From Euonymus europaeus (Eukaryota; Streptophyta; Magnoliopsida; Celastrales; Celastraceae): a stretch of 64,000 nt of DNA. Below are positions 23,499 through 35,682 of this stretch, one piece after another (the first letter of the stretch is position 1; each line of letters begins with the position of its first letter). The position numbers and the translations under genes were made by a program. The notes beneath the pieces were generated by a model. That model was not told the DNA's origin. It saw nothing but the letters and a program-made list of their open reading frames with translations, and did no database searches. The stretch is taken from positions 27,999,313 to 28,063,312 of the forward strand of contig OY756962.1 in the NCBI GenBank assembly GCA_963580455.1, given 5' to 3'.

Positions 23499-26400
23499 CT
23501 ACTTTTCGAGCTCTACAATCCTGGATTTTCGGATTTCGATTTCAGAACTCGTGGCTAGTAGGTCTCGTTTCATCTAGTTAGCCGCGAAATGTGGTTTCTT
23601 TTCGTAAACGGTTTTATGAATATCCGTTGACTCCGAGTTCTGAATTCGGTGATTTTTGGCTTGATTTCACACTACTATTCGAGCTCTACAATCCTGGGTT
23701 TTCGGATTTCGATTTCAGAACTCGTGGCTAGTAGGTCTCGTTTCAACTATTTAGCCGCGAAATGAGGTTTCTTTACGTAAACGGTTTTATGAATATCTAT
23801 TGACTCCGAGTTCTGAATTCGGTGATTTTTAGCTTGATTTCACACTACTTTTCGAGCTCTACAATCCTGGATTTTCGGATTTCGATTTCCGAACTCGTGG
23901 CTAGTAGGTCTCGTTTCACCTAGTTAGCCGCGAAATGTGGTTTCTTTACGTAAACGGTTTTATGAATATCCGTTGACTCCGAGTTCTGAATTCGGTGATT
24001 TTTAGCTGGATTTCACACTACTTTTCGAGCTCTACAATCCTGGGTTTTCGGATTTCGATTTCAGAACTCGTGGCTAGTAGGTCTCGTTTCACATAGTTAG
24101 CCGCGAAATGTGGTTTCTTTACGTAAACGGTTTTATGAATATCCGTTGACTCCGAGTTCTGAATTCGGTGATTTTTAGCTTTATTTCACACTACTTTTCG
24201 AGCTCTACGATCCTGGCGTTTCGGATTTTTATTTCAGAACTCATGGCTAGTTGGTCTCGTTTCACCTAGTTAGCCGCGAAATGTGGTTTCTTTACGTAAA
24301 CGGTTTTATGAATATCCGTTGACACCGAGTTCTGAATTCGGTAATTTTTAGCTTGATTTCACACTACTTTTCAAGCTCTACGATTATGGAGTTTCGGATT
24401 TTGATTTCATAACTCGTGGCTAGTTGGTCACGTTTCACCTAGTTAGCCGCGAAATGTTGTTTCTTTACGTAAACGGTTTTATGAATATCGTTTGACTCCG
24501 AGTTCTGAATTCGGTGATTTTTAGCTTGATTTCACACTACTTTTCGAGCTCTACGATCCTGGCGTTTGTGATTTTGATTTCAGAACTCGTGGCAAGTTGG
24601 TCTCGTTTCACCTTGTTAGCCGCGAAATGTGGTTTCTTTACGTAAACGGTTTTATGAATATCCATTGACCCCGAGTTCTGAATTCGGTGATTTTTAGCTT
24701 AATTTCACACTACTTTTCGAGCTCTACAATCGTGGCTTTTCGGATTTTGATTTCAGAACTCGTCGCTAGTAGGACTCGTTTCACCTAGTAAGCCGCGAAA
24801 TGTGGTTTCTTTACGTAAACGGTTTTATGAATATCCGTTGACTCCGAGTTCTGAATTCGGTGATTTTTAGCTTGATTTCACACTAATTTTCGAGCTCTAC
24901 GATCCTGGTGTTTCGGATTTTGATTTCAGAACTCGTGGATAGTTGGTCTCGTTTCACCTAGTTAGCCGCGAAATGTGGTTTCTTTACGTAAACGGTTTTA
25001 TGAATATCCGTTGACTCCGAGTTCTGAATTCGGTGATTTTTAGCTTGATTTCACACTACTTTTTGAGCTCTACAATGCTGGGTTCTCGGATTTCCATTTC
25101 AGAACTCGTGGCTAGTAGGTCTCGTTTCACCTATTTTGCCGCGAAATGTGGTTTCTTTACGTAAACGGTTTTATGAATATCCGTTGACTCCGAGTTCTGA
25201 ATTCGGTGATTTTTAGCTTGATTTCACACTACTTTTCGAGCTCTACGATCCCGGCGTTTTTGATTTTGATTTCAGAACTCGTGGCTAGTTGGTCTTAGCT
25301 TGATTTCACACTACTTTTCGAGCTCTACAATCCTGGATTTTCGGATTTCGATTTCAGAACTCGTGGCTAGTAGGTCTCGTTTCACCTAGTTAGCCGCGAA
25401 ATGTGGTTTCTTTACGTAAACGGTTTAATGTATATCCGTTGACTCCGAGTTCTGAATTCGGTGATTTTTAGCTTGATTTCACACTACTTTTCGAGCTCTA
25501 CAATCTTAGGTTTTCGCATTTCGATTTCAGAACTCGTGGCTAGTAGGTCTCGTTTCACCTAGTTAGCCGCGAAATGTGGTTTCTTTACGTAAACGGTTTT
25601 ATGAATATCCGTTGACTCCGAGTTCTGAATTCGGTGATTTTTAGCTTGATTTCACACTACTTTTCGAGCTCTACAATATTAGGTTTTCGGATTTCGATTT
25701 CAGAACTCGTGGCTAGTAGGTCTCGTTTCACCTAGTTAGCCGCGAAATGTGGTTTCTTTACGTAAACCGTTTTATGAATATTCGTTGACTCCGAGTTCTG
25801 AATTCGGTGATTTTTAGCTTGATTTCACACTACTTTTCGAGCTCTACAATCCTGGATTTTCGGATTTCGATTTCAGAACTCGTGGCTAGTAGGTCTCGTT
25901 TCACCTAGTTAGCCGCGAAATGTGGTTTCTTTACGTAAACGGTTTTATGAATATCCGTTGACTCCGAGTTCTGAATTCGGTGATTTTTAGCTTGATTTCA
26001 CACTACTTTTCGAGCTCTACAATCCTGGGTTTTCGGATTTCGATTTCAGAACTCGTGGCTAGTAGGTCTCGTTTCACCTATTTAGCCGCGAAATGTGGTT
26101 TCTTTACGTAAACGGTTTTATGAATATCCGTTGACTCCGAGTTCTGAATTCGGTGATTTTTAGCTTGATTTCACACTACTTTTCGAGCTCTACGATCCTG
26201 GCGTTTGTGATTTTGATTTCAGAACTCGTGGCAAGTTGGTCTCGTTTCACCTTGTTAGCCGCGAAATGTGGTTTCTTTACGTAAACGGTTTTATGAATAT
26301 CCATTGACTCCGAGTTCTGAATTCGGTGATTTTTAGCTTAATTTCACACTACTTTTCGAGCTCTACAATCGTGGCTTTTCGGATTTTGATTTCAGAACTC

Positions 26401-26867
26401 GTGGCTAGTAGGACTCATTTCACCTAGTTAGCCGCGAAATGTGGTTTCTTTACGTAAACGGTTTTATGAATATCCGTTGACTCCGAGTTCTGAATTCGGT
26501 GATTTTTAGCTTGATTTCACACTAATTTTCGAGCTCTACGATCCTGGTGTTTCGGATTTTGATTTCAGAACTCGTGGCTAGTTGGTCTCGTTTCACCTAG
26601 TTAGCCGCGAAATGTGGTTTCTTTACGTAAACGGTTTTATGAATATCCGTTGACTCCGAGTTCTGAATTCGGTGATTTTTAGCTTGATTTCACACTACTT
26701 TTCGAGCTCTACAATATTAGGTTTTCGGATTTCGATTTCAGAACTCGTGGCTAGTAGGTCTCGTTTCACCTAGTTAGCCGCGAAATGTGGTTTCTTTACG
26801 TAAACGGTTTTATGAATATCCGTTGACTCCGAGTTCTGAATTCGGTGATTTTTAGCTTGATTTCACA
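23499..26867 (+). repeat. Copy C of the CATCTAG block, followed by a run of the 1,639-bp HOR order
   Basis: Repeats the 11762 chain with the two units missing from copy B present again (TTTCCGAAC/AGCTGGATTT at 23845 and its successor at 24018). The truncated-unit spacing therefore rises from 2,677 to 3,023 bp, a difference of exactly 346 bp or two units. From 25229 the 10-unit order returns (truncated, TTTAATGTAT, TTTTCGC, CAATATT, CCTGGATT, CCTGGG, GTTTGTG, CGTGGC), then decays. Confidence 0.9.
25229..25310 (+). repeat. Truncated monomer 7 (82 bp), last of the TTTTTG subclass
   Basis: Same join. It lies 7,003 bp before the next truncated unit, which equals 82 + 40 x 173 + 1; the extra base is the insertion in the unit at 28598. 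Confidence 0.92.
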
Positions 26868-27905
26868 CTACTTTTCGAGCTCTACAATCTTAGGTTTTCG
26901 CATTTCGATTTCAGAACTCGTGGCTAGTAGGTCTCGTTTCACCTAGTTAGCCGCGAAATGTGGTTTCTTTACGTAAACGGTTTTATGAATATCCGTTGTC
27001 TCCGAGTTCTAAATTAGGTGATTTTTAGCTTGATTTCACACTAATTTTCCAGCTCTACGATTATGGAGTTTCGGATTTTGATTTCAGAACTCGTGGCTAG
27101 TTGGTCTTGTTTCACCTAGTTAGCCGCGAAATGTGGTTTCTTTACGTAAACGGTTTTATGAATATTGGTTGACTCCGAGTTCTGAATTCGGTGATTTTTA
27201 GCTTGATTTCACACTACTTTTCGAGCTCTACAATCCTGGGTTTTCGGATTTCGATTTCAGAACTCGTGGCTGGTAGGTCTCGTTTCACCTATTTAGCCGC
27301 GAAATGTGGTTTCTTTACGTAAACGGTTTTATGAATATCCGTTGACTCCGAGTTCTGAATTCGGTGATTTTTAGCTTGATTTCACACTACTTTTCGAGCT
27401 CTACAATCTTAGGTTTTCGCATTTCGATTTCAGAACTCGTGGCTAGTAGGTCTCGTTTCACCTAGTTAGCCGCGAAATGTGGTTTCTTTACGTAAACGGT
27501 TTTATGAATATCCGTTGTCTCCGAGTTCTAAATTAGGTGATTTTTAGCTTGATTTCACACTAATTTTCCAGCTCTACGATTATGGAGTTTCGGATTTTGA
27601 TTTCAGAACTCGTGGCTAGTTGGTCTTGTTTCACCTAGTTAGCCGCGAAATGTGGTTTCTTTACGTAAACGGTTTTATGAATATTGGTTGACTCCGAGTT
27701 CTGAATTCGGTGATTTTTAGCTTGATTTCACACTACTTTTCGAGCTCTACAATCCTGGGTTTTCGGATTTCGATTTCAGAACTCGTGGCTAGTAGGTCTC
27801 GTTTCACCTATTTAGCCGCGAAATGTGGTTTCTTTACGTAAACGGTTTTATGAATATCCGTTGACTCCGAGTTCTGAATTCGGTGATTTTTAGCTTGATT
27901 TCACA
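26868..27905 (+). repeat. Trimer HOR, 519 bp, two copies
   Basis: The triplet is a TTTTCGC unit with CCGTTGTCTCC and CTAAATTAGG (EcoRI site destroyed), an ATTTTCCAGC unit with CGATTATGG and ATATTGGTTG (SacI site lost), and a CAATCCTGGG unit. It occupies 26868-27386 and 27387-27905 with nearly identical private variants. Confidence 0.9.
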
Positions 27906-28944
27906 CTACTTTTCGAGCTCTACGATCCTGGTGTTTCGGATTTTTATTTCAGAACTCGTGGCTAGTTGGTCTCGTTTCACCTAGTTAGCCGCGAAATGTG
28001 GTTTCTTTACGTAAACGGTTTTATGAATATCCGTTGACTCCGAGTTCTGAATTCGGTGATTTTTAGCTTGATTTCACACTACTTTTCGAGCTCTACAATC
28101 CGGGGTTCTCGGATTTCCATTTCAGAACTTGTGGCTAGTAGGTCTCGTTTCACCTATTTAGCCGCGAAATGTGGTTTCTTTACGTAAACGGTTTTATGAA
28201 TATCCGTTGACTCCGAGTTCTGAATTCGGTGATTTTTAGCTTGATTTCACACTACTTTTCGAGCTCTACAATCCTGGATTTTCGGATTTCGATTTCAGAA
28301 CTCGTGGCTAGTAGGTCTCGTTTCACCTAGTTAGCCGCGAAATGTGGTTTCTTTACGTAAACGGTTTTATGAATATTGGTTGACTCCGAGTTCTGAATTC
28401 GGTGATTTTTAGCTTGATTTCACACTACTTTTCGAGCTCTACAATCCTGGGTTTTCGGATTTCGATTTCAGAACTCGTGGCTAGTAGGTCTCGTTTCACC
28501 TATTTAGCCGCGAAATGTGGTTTCTTTACGTAAACGGTTTTATGAATATCCGTTGACTCCGAGTTCTGAATTCGGTGATTTTTAGCTTGATTTCACACTA
28601 CTTTTCGAGCTCTACGATCCTGGCGTTTTCGGATTTCGATTTCAGAACTCGTGGCTAGTAGGTCTCGTTTCACCTAGTTAGCCGCGAAATGTGGTTTCTT
28701 TACGTAAACGGTTTTATGAATATCCGTTGACTCCGAGTTCTGAATTCGGTGATTTTTAGCTTGATTTCACACAACTTTTCCAGCTCTACGATCCTAGCGT
28801 TTCTGATTTTGATTTCAGAACTCGTGGCTAGTTGGTCTCGTTTCACCTAGTTAGCCGCGAAATGTGTTTTCTTTACGTAAACGGTTTTATGAATATCCGT
28901 TGACTCCGAGTTCTGAATTCGGTGATTTTTAGCTTGATTTCACA
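27906..28944 (+). repeat. Six-unit block later recopied at 35683
   Basis: Order: CGATCCTGGTG with TTTTTATTTC; CAATCCGGGG with GAACTTGTGG; CAATCCTGGATT; CAATCCTGGG; GGCGTTTTCGG (174 bp, one inserted base, at 28598); TTTTCCAGC with CCTAGCG and TGTGTTTTC. The same order minus the 28598 unit starts at 35683, 7,777 bp away, and there too leads into the 346-bp dimers. Confidence 0.87.
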
Positions 28945-30328
28945 CTACTTTTCGAGCTCTACAATATTAGGTTTTCGGATTTTGATTTCAGAACTCGTGG
29001 CTAGTAGGTATCGTTTCACCTAGTTAGCCGCGAAATGTGGTTTCTTTACGTAAACGGTTTTATGAATATTCGTTGACTCCGAGTTCTGAATTCGGTGATT
29101 TTTAGCTTGATTTCACACTACTTTTCGAGCTCTACAATCCTGGATTTTCGGATTTCGATTTCAGAATTCGTGGCTAGTTGGTCTCGTTTCACCTAGTTAG
29201 CCGCGAAATGTGGTTTCTTTACGTAAACGGTTTTATGAATATCCGTTGACTCCGAGTTCTGAATTCGGTGATTTTTAGCTTGATTTCACACTACTTTTCG
29301 AGCTCTACAATATTAGGTTTTCGGATTTCGATTTCAGAACTCGTGGCTAGTAGGTCTCGTTTCACCTAGTTAGCCGCGAAATGTGGTTTCTTTACGTAAA
29401 CGGTTTTATGAATATTCGTTGACTCCGAGTTCTGAATTCGGTGATTTTTAGCTTGATTTCACACTACTTTTCGAGCTCTACAATCCTGGATTTTCGGATT
29501 TCGATTTCAGAATTCGTGGCTAGTTGGTCTCGTTTCACCTAGTTAGCCGCGAAATGTGGTTTCTTTACGTAAACGGTTTTATGAATATCCGTTGACTCCG
29601 AGTTCTGAATTCGGTGATTTTTAGCTTGATTTCACACTACTTTTCGAGCTCTACAATATTAGGTTTTCGGATTTCGATTTCAGAACTCGTGGCTAGTAGG
29701 TCTCGTTTCACCTAGTTAGCCGCGAAATGTGGTTTCTTTACGTAAACGGTTTTATGAATATTCGTTGACTCCGAGTTCTGAATTCGGTGATTTTTAGCTT
29801 GATTTCACACTACTTTTCGAGCTCTACAATCCTGGATTTTCGGATTTCGATTTCAGAATTCGTGGCTAGTTGGTCTCGTTTCACCTAGTTAGCCGCGAAA
29901 TGTGGTTTCTTTACGTAAACGGTTTTATGAATATCCGTTGACTCCGAGTTCTGAATTCGGTGATTTTTAGCTTGATTTCACACTACTTTTCGAGCTCTAC
30001 AATATTAGGTTTTCGGATTTCGATTTCAGAACTCGTGGCTAGTAGGTCTCGTTTCACCTAGTTAGCCGCGAAATGTGGTTTCTTTACGTAAACGGTTTTA
30101 TGAATATTCGTTGACTCCGAGTTCTGAATTCGGTGATTTTTAGCTTGATTTCACACTACTTTTCGAGCTCTACAATCCTGGATTTTCGGATTTCGATTTC
30201 AGAACTCGTGGCTAGTAGGTCTCGTTTCACCTAGTTAGCCGCGAAATGTGGTTTCTTTACGTAAACGGTTTTATGAATATCCGTTGACTCCGAGTTCTGA
30301 ATTCGGTGATTTTTAGCTTGATTTCACA
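28945..30328 (+). repeat. Dimer HOR, 346 bp, four copies
   Basis: Alternates a CAATATTAGG unit with ATATTCGTTG and a CAATCCTGGATT unit with CAGAATTCGTGG and TTGGTCTCG. CAATATT boxes start at 28962, 29308, 29654 and 30000, each 346 bp apart. The partner in the fourth copy (30156) has reverted to CTCGTGGCTAGTAGG. The CAGAATTCG change adds a second EcoRI site to the three partner units that carry it. Confidence 0.92.
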
Positions 30329-32231
30329 CTACTTTTCGAGCTCTACAATCCTGGGTTTTCGGATTTCGATTTCAGAACTCGTGGCTAGTAGGTCTCGTTT
30401 CACCTATTTAGCCGCGAAATGTGGTTTCTTTACGTAAACGGTTTTATGAATATCCGTTGACTCCGAGTTCTGAATTCGGTGATTTTTAACTTGATTTCAC
30501 ACTACTTTTCGAGCTCTACGATCCTGGCGTTTGTGATTTTGATTTCAGAACTCGTGGCAAGTTGGTCTCGTTTCACCTTGTTAGCCGCGAAATGTGGTTT
30601 CTTTACGTAAACGGTTTTATGAATATCCATTGACTCCGAGTTCTGAATTCGGTGATTTTTAGCTTAATTTCACACTACTTTTCGAGCTCTACAATCGTGG
30701 CTTTTCGGATTTTGATTTCAGAACTCGTGGCTAGTAGGACTTGTTTCACCTAGTTAGCCGCGAAATGTGGTTTCTTTACGTAAACGGTTTTATGAATATC
30801 TGTTGACTCCGAGTTCTGAATTCGGTGATTTTTAGCTTGATTTCACACTAATTTTCGAGCTCTACGATCCTGGTGTTTCGGATTTTGATTTCAGAACTCG
30901 TGGCTAGTTGGTCTCGTTTCACCTAGTTAGCCGCGAAATGTGGTTTCTTTACGTAAACGGTTTTATGAATATCCATTGACTCCGAGTTCTGAATTCGGTG
31001 ATTTTTAGCTTGATTTCACACTACTTTTCGAGCTCTACAATCCTGGGTTCTCGGATTTCCATTTCAGAACTCGTGGCTAGTAGGTCTCGTTTCACCTATT
31101 TAGCCGCGAAATGTGGTTTCTTTACGTAAACGGTTTTATGAATATCCGTTGACTCCGAGTTCTGAATTCGGTGATTTTTAGCTTGATTTCACACTACTTT
31201 TCGAGCTCTACAATATTAGGTTTTCGGATTTCGATTTCAGAACTCGTGGCTAGTAGGTCTCGTTTCACCTAGTTAGCCGCGAAATGTGGTTTCTTTACGT
31301 AAACGGTTTTATGAATATTCGTTGACTCCGAGTTCTGAATTCGGTGATTTTTAGCTTGATTTCACACTACTTTTCGAGCTCTACAATCCTGAATTTTCGG
31401 ATTTCGATTTCAGAACTCGTGGCTAGTAGGTCTCGTTTCACCTAGTTAGCCGCGAAATGTGGTTTCTTTACGTAAACGGTTTTATGAATATCCGTTGACT
31501 CCGAGTTCTGAATTCGGTGATTTTTAGCTTGATTTCACACTACTTTTCGAGCTCTACAATCCTGGGTTTTCGGATTTCGATTTCAGAACTCGTGGCTAGT
31601 AGGTCTCGTTTCACCTATTTAGCCGCGAAATGTGGTTTCTTTACGTAAACGGTTTTATGAATATCCGTTGACTCCGAGTTCTGAATTCGGTGATTTTTAA
31701 CTTGATTTCACACTACTTTTCGAGCTCTACGATCCTGGCGTTTGTGATTTTGATTTCAGAACTCGTGGCAAGTTGGTCTCGTTTCACCTTGTTAGCCGCG
31801 AAATGTGGTTTCTTTACGTAAACGGTTTTATGAATATCCATTGACTCCGAGTTCTGAATTCGGTGATTTTTAGCTTAATTTCACACTACTTTTCGAGCTC
31901 TACAATCGTGGCTTTTCGGATTTTGATTTCAGAACTCGTGGCTAGTAGGACTTGTTTCACCTAGTTAGCCGCGAAATGTGGTTTCTTTACGTAAACGGTT
32001 TTATGAATATCTGTTGACTCCGAGTTCTGAATTCGGTGATTTTTAGCTTGATTTCACACTAATTTTCGAGCTCTACGATCCTGGTGTTTCGGATTTTGAT
32101 TTCAGAACTCGTGGCTAGTAGGTCTCGTTTCACCTATTTAGCCGCGAAATGTGGTTTCTTTACGTAAACGATTTTATGAATATCCGTTGACTCCGAGTTC
32201 TGAATTCGGTGATTTTTAGCTTGATTTCACA
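29983..32231 (+). repeat. 7-unit HOR (1,211 bp), two copies, the second one unit shorter
   Basis: Order: CAATATT; CCTGGATT (CCTGAATT in copy 2); CCTGGG with TTTTTAACTTG; GTTTGTG/GGCAAG; CGTGGC with GGACTTG; CGATCCTGGTG; GGGTTCTCGG. Copy 1 is 29983-31193 and copy 2 starts at 31194. The private TTTTTAACTTG variant recurs exactly 1,211 bp apart. In copy 2 the last two units are fused into one (see 32059). Confidence 0.9.
32059..32231 (+). repeat. Hybrid monomer from an in-register fusion of two adjacent unit types
   Basis: The left half has ACTAATTTTCG and CGATCCTGGTG like the unit at 30848. The right half has TAGTAGGTCTC and ACCTATTTAGCC like its neighbour at 31021. Length is still exactly 173 bp. 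The switch lies in the shared CTCGTGGCTAGT stretch. Loss of one full period by exchange between neighbouring units explains it. Confidence 0.8.
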
Positions 32232-32313
32232 CTACTTTTCGAGCTCTACGATCCCGGCGTTTCTGATTTTGATTTCAGAACTCGTGGCTAGTTGGTCTTA
32301 GCTTGATTTCACA
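32232..32313 (+). repeat. Truncated monomer 8 (82 bp), first of the TTTCTG subclass
   Basis: Same 91-bp deletion, but the box reads CGATCCCGGCGTTTCTG rather than TTTTTG. All truncated units from here to the right edge share this form. The following unit carries GTTCTTAATTCGG, which removes the EcoRI site. Confidence 0.92.
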
Positions 32314-32832
32314 CTACTTTTCGAGCTCTACAATCCTGGATTTTCGGATTTCGATTTCAGAACTCGTGGCTAGTAGGTCTCGTTTCACCTAGTTAGCCGC
32401 GAAATGTGGTTTCTTTACGTAAACGGTTTAATGTATATCCGTTGACTCCGAGTTCTTAATTCGGTGATTTTTAGCTTGATTTCACACTACTTTTCGAGCT
32501 CTACAATCTTAGGTTTTCGCATTTCGATTTCAGAACTCGTGGCTAGTAGGTCTCGTTTCACCTAGTTAGCCGCGAAATGTGGTTTCTTTACGTAAACGGT
32601 TTTATGAATATCCGTTGACTCCGAGTTCTGAATTCGGTGATTTTTAGCTTGATTTCACACTACTTTTCGAGCTCTACAATCCTGGGTTCTCGGATTTCCA
32701 TTTCAGAACTCGTGGCTAGTAGGTCTCGTTTCACCTATTTAGCCGCGAAATGTGGTTTCTTTACGTAAACGGTTTTATGAATATCCGTTGACTCCGAGTT
32801 CTGAATTCGGTGATTTTTAGCTTGATTTCACA

Positions 32833-32914
32833 CTACTTTTCGAGCTCTACGATCCCGGCGTTTCTGATTTTGATTTCAGAACTCGTGGCTAGTTGGTCTT
32901 AGCTTGATTTCACA
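32833..32914 (+). repeat. Truncated monomer 9 (82 bp)
   Basis: Same join and TTTCTG subclass, 601 bp after truncated unit 8. Confidence 0.92.
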
Positions 32915-33087
32915 CTACTTTTCGAGCTCTACAATCCTGGATTTTCGGATTTCGATTTCAGAACTCGTGGCTAGTAGGTCTCGTTTCACCTAGTTAGCCG
33001 CGAAATGTGGTTTCTTTACGTAAACGGTTTAATGTATATCCGTTGACTCCGAGTTCTTAATTCGGTGATTTTTAGCTTGATTTCACA

Positions 33088-34817
33088 CTACTTTTCGAGC
33101 TCTACAATCTTAGGTTTTCGCATTTCGATTTCAGAACTCGTGGCTAGTAGGTCTCGTTTCACCTAGTTAGCCGCGAAATGTGGTTTCTTTACGTAAACGG
33201 TTTTATGAATATCCGTTGACTCCGAGTTCTGAATTCGGTGATTTTTAGCTTGATTTCACACTACTTTTCGAGCTCTACAATCCTGGATTTTCGGATTTCG
33301 ATTTCAGAACTCGTGACTAGTAGGTCTCGTTTCACCTAGTTAGCCGCGAAATGTGGTTTCTTTACGTAAACGGTTTTATGAATATCCGTTGACTCCGAGT
33401 TCTGAATTCGGTGATTTTTAGCTTGATTTCACACTAATTTTCGAGCTCTACGATCCTTGCATTTCGGATTTCGATTTCAGAACTCGTGGCTAGTAGGTCT
33501 CGTTTCACCTATTTAGCCGCGAAATGTGGTTTCTTTACGTAAACGGTTTTATGAATATCCGTTGACTCCGAGTTCTGAATTCGGTGATTTTTAGCTTGAT
33601 TTCACACTACTTTTCGAGCTCTACGATCCTGGCGTTTCTGATTTTGGTTTCAGAACTCGTGGCTAGTTGGTCTCGTTTCACCTAGTTAGCCGCGAAATGT
33701 GGTTTCTTTACGTAAACGGTTTTATGAATATCCGTTGACTCCGAGTTCTGAATTCGGTGATTTTTAACTTGATTTCACACTACTTTTCGAGCTCTACAAT
33801 CCTAGCTTTTCAGATTTCGATTTCAGAACTCGTGGCTAGTAGGTCTCGTTTCACCTAGTTAGCCGCGAAATGTGGTTTCTTTACGTAAACGGTTTAATGT
33901 ATATCCGTTGACTCCGAGTTCTGAATTCGGTGATTTTTAGCTTGATTTCACACTACTTTTCGAGCTCTACAATCTTAGGTTTTCGCATTTCGATTTCAGA
34001 ACTCGTGGCTAGTAGGTCTCGTTTCACCTAGTTAGCCGCGAAATGTGGTTTCTTTACGTAAACGGTTTTATGAATATCCGTTGACTCCGAGTTCTGAATT
34101 CGGTGATTTTTAGCTTGATTTCACACTACTTTTCGAGCTCTACAATCCTGGATTTTCGGATTTCGATTTCAGAACTCGTGACTAGTAGGTCTCGTTTCAC
34201 CTAGTTAGCCGCGAAATGTGGTTTCTTTACGTAAACGGTTTTATGAATATCCGTTGACTCCGAGTTCTGAATTCGGTGATTTTTAGCTTGATTTCACACT
34301 AATTTTCGAGCTCTACGATCCTTGCATTTCGGATTTCGATTTCCGAACTCGTGGCTAGTAGGTCTCGTTTCACCTATTTAGCCGCGAAATGTGGTTTCTT
34401 TACGTAAACGGTTTTATGAATATCCGTTGACTCCGAGTTCTGAATTCGGTGATTTTTAGCTTGATTTCACACTACTTTTCGAGCTCTACGATCCTGGCGT
34501 TTCTGATTTTGGTTTCAGAACTCGTGGCTAGTTGGTCTCGTTTCACCTAGTTAGCCGCGAAATGTGGTTTCTTTACGTAAACGGTTTTATGAATATCCGT
34601 TGACTCCGAGTTCTGAATTCGGTGATTTTTAGCTTGATTTCACACTACTTTTCGAGCTCTACAATCTTAGGTTTTCGAATTTCGATTTCAGAACTCGTTG
34701 CTAGTAGGTCTCGTTTCACCTAGTTAGCCGCGAAATGTGGTTTCTTTACGTAAACGGTTTTATGAATATCCGCTGACTCCGAGTTCTGAATTCGGTGATT
34801 TTTAGCTTGATTTCACA
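33088..34817 (+). repeat. 5-unit HOR (865 bp), two copies; first appearance of types e, f, g, h together
   Basis: Order: e (TTTTCGCATTTCG), f (CCTGGATT with CTCGTGACTAG), g (CACTAATTTTCG, CGATCCTTGCATTT, ACCTATTTAGCC), h (CGATCCTGGCGTTTCTGATTTTGG), then a fifth unit that is CCTAGCTTTTCAG with TTTAATGTAT in copy 1 and CAATCTTAGG with GTTGC in copy 2. GTGACTAG recurs exactly 865 bp apart. The e-f-g-h run is the core of the HORs that dominate 38-57 kb. Confidence 0.88.
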
Positions 34818-35682
34818 CTACTTTTCGAGCTCTACAATCCTGGATTTTCGGATTTCGATTTCAGAACTCGTGGCTAGTAGGGCTCGTTTCACCTAGTTAG
34901 CCGCGAAATGTGGTTTCTTTATGTAAACGGTTTTATGAATATCCGTTGACTCCGAGTTCTGAATTCGGTGATTTTTAGCTTGATTTCACACTACTTTTCG
35001 AGCTCTACAATCCTGGGTTTTCGGATTTCGATTTCAGAACTCGTGGCTAGTAGGTCTCGTTTCACCTAGTTAGCCGCGAAATGTGGTTTCTTTACGTAAA
35101 CGGTTTTATGAATATCCGTTGACTCCGAGTTCTGAATTTGGTGATTTTTAGCTTGATTTCACACTACTTTTCGAGCTCTACAATCCTGGGTTTTCGGATT
35201 TCGATTTCAGAACTCGTGGCTAGTAGGTCTCGTTTCACCTAGTTTGCCGCGAAATGTGGTATCTTTACGTAAACGATTTTATGAATATCCGTTGACTCCG
35301 AGTTCTGAATTCGGTGATTTTTAGCTTGATTTCACACTACTTTTCGAGCTCTACAATCCTGGGTTTTCGGATTTCGATTTCAGAACTCGTGGCAAGTTGG
35401 TCTCGTTTCACCTAGTTAGCCGCGAAATGTGGTTTCTTTACGTAAATGGTTTTATGAATATCCATTGACTCCGAGTTCTGAATTCGGTGATTTTTAGCTT
35501 GATTTCACACTATTTTTCGAGCTCTACGATCCTGGGTTTTCGGATTTTGATTTCAGAACTCGTGGCTAGTAGGATTCGTTTCACCTAGTTAGCCGCGAAA
35601 TGTGGTTTCTTTACGTAAACGGTTTTATGAATATCCGTTGACTCCGAGTTCTGAATTCGGTGATTTTTAGCTTGATTTCACA
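34818..35682 (+). repeat. Five unclassified satellite units
   Basis: A TAGGGCTCG unit with TTTATGTAAAC, three CAATCCTGGG units (one with TTTGCC and GGTATCTTTAC, one with GGCAAG and TAAATGG) and a CTATTTTTCG unit with GGATTCG. I see no local HOR here; nothing but the 173-bp repeat is present. Confidence 0.85.

Larger units (their letters stand above)
32232..33433 (+). repeat. 601-bp HOR: truncated unit plus three full units, two copies
   Basis: Order is truncated, TTTAATGTAT with GTTCTTAATTCGG, TTTTCGC, then GGGTTCTCGG in copy 1 (32232-32832) or a GTGACTAG unit in copy 2 (32833-33433). The 601-bp spacing equals 82 + 3 x 173, and the shared GTTCTTAATTCGG variant ties the copies together. Confidence 0.9.
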
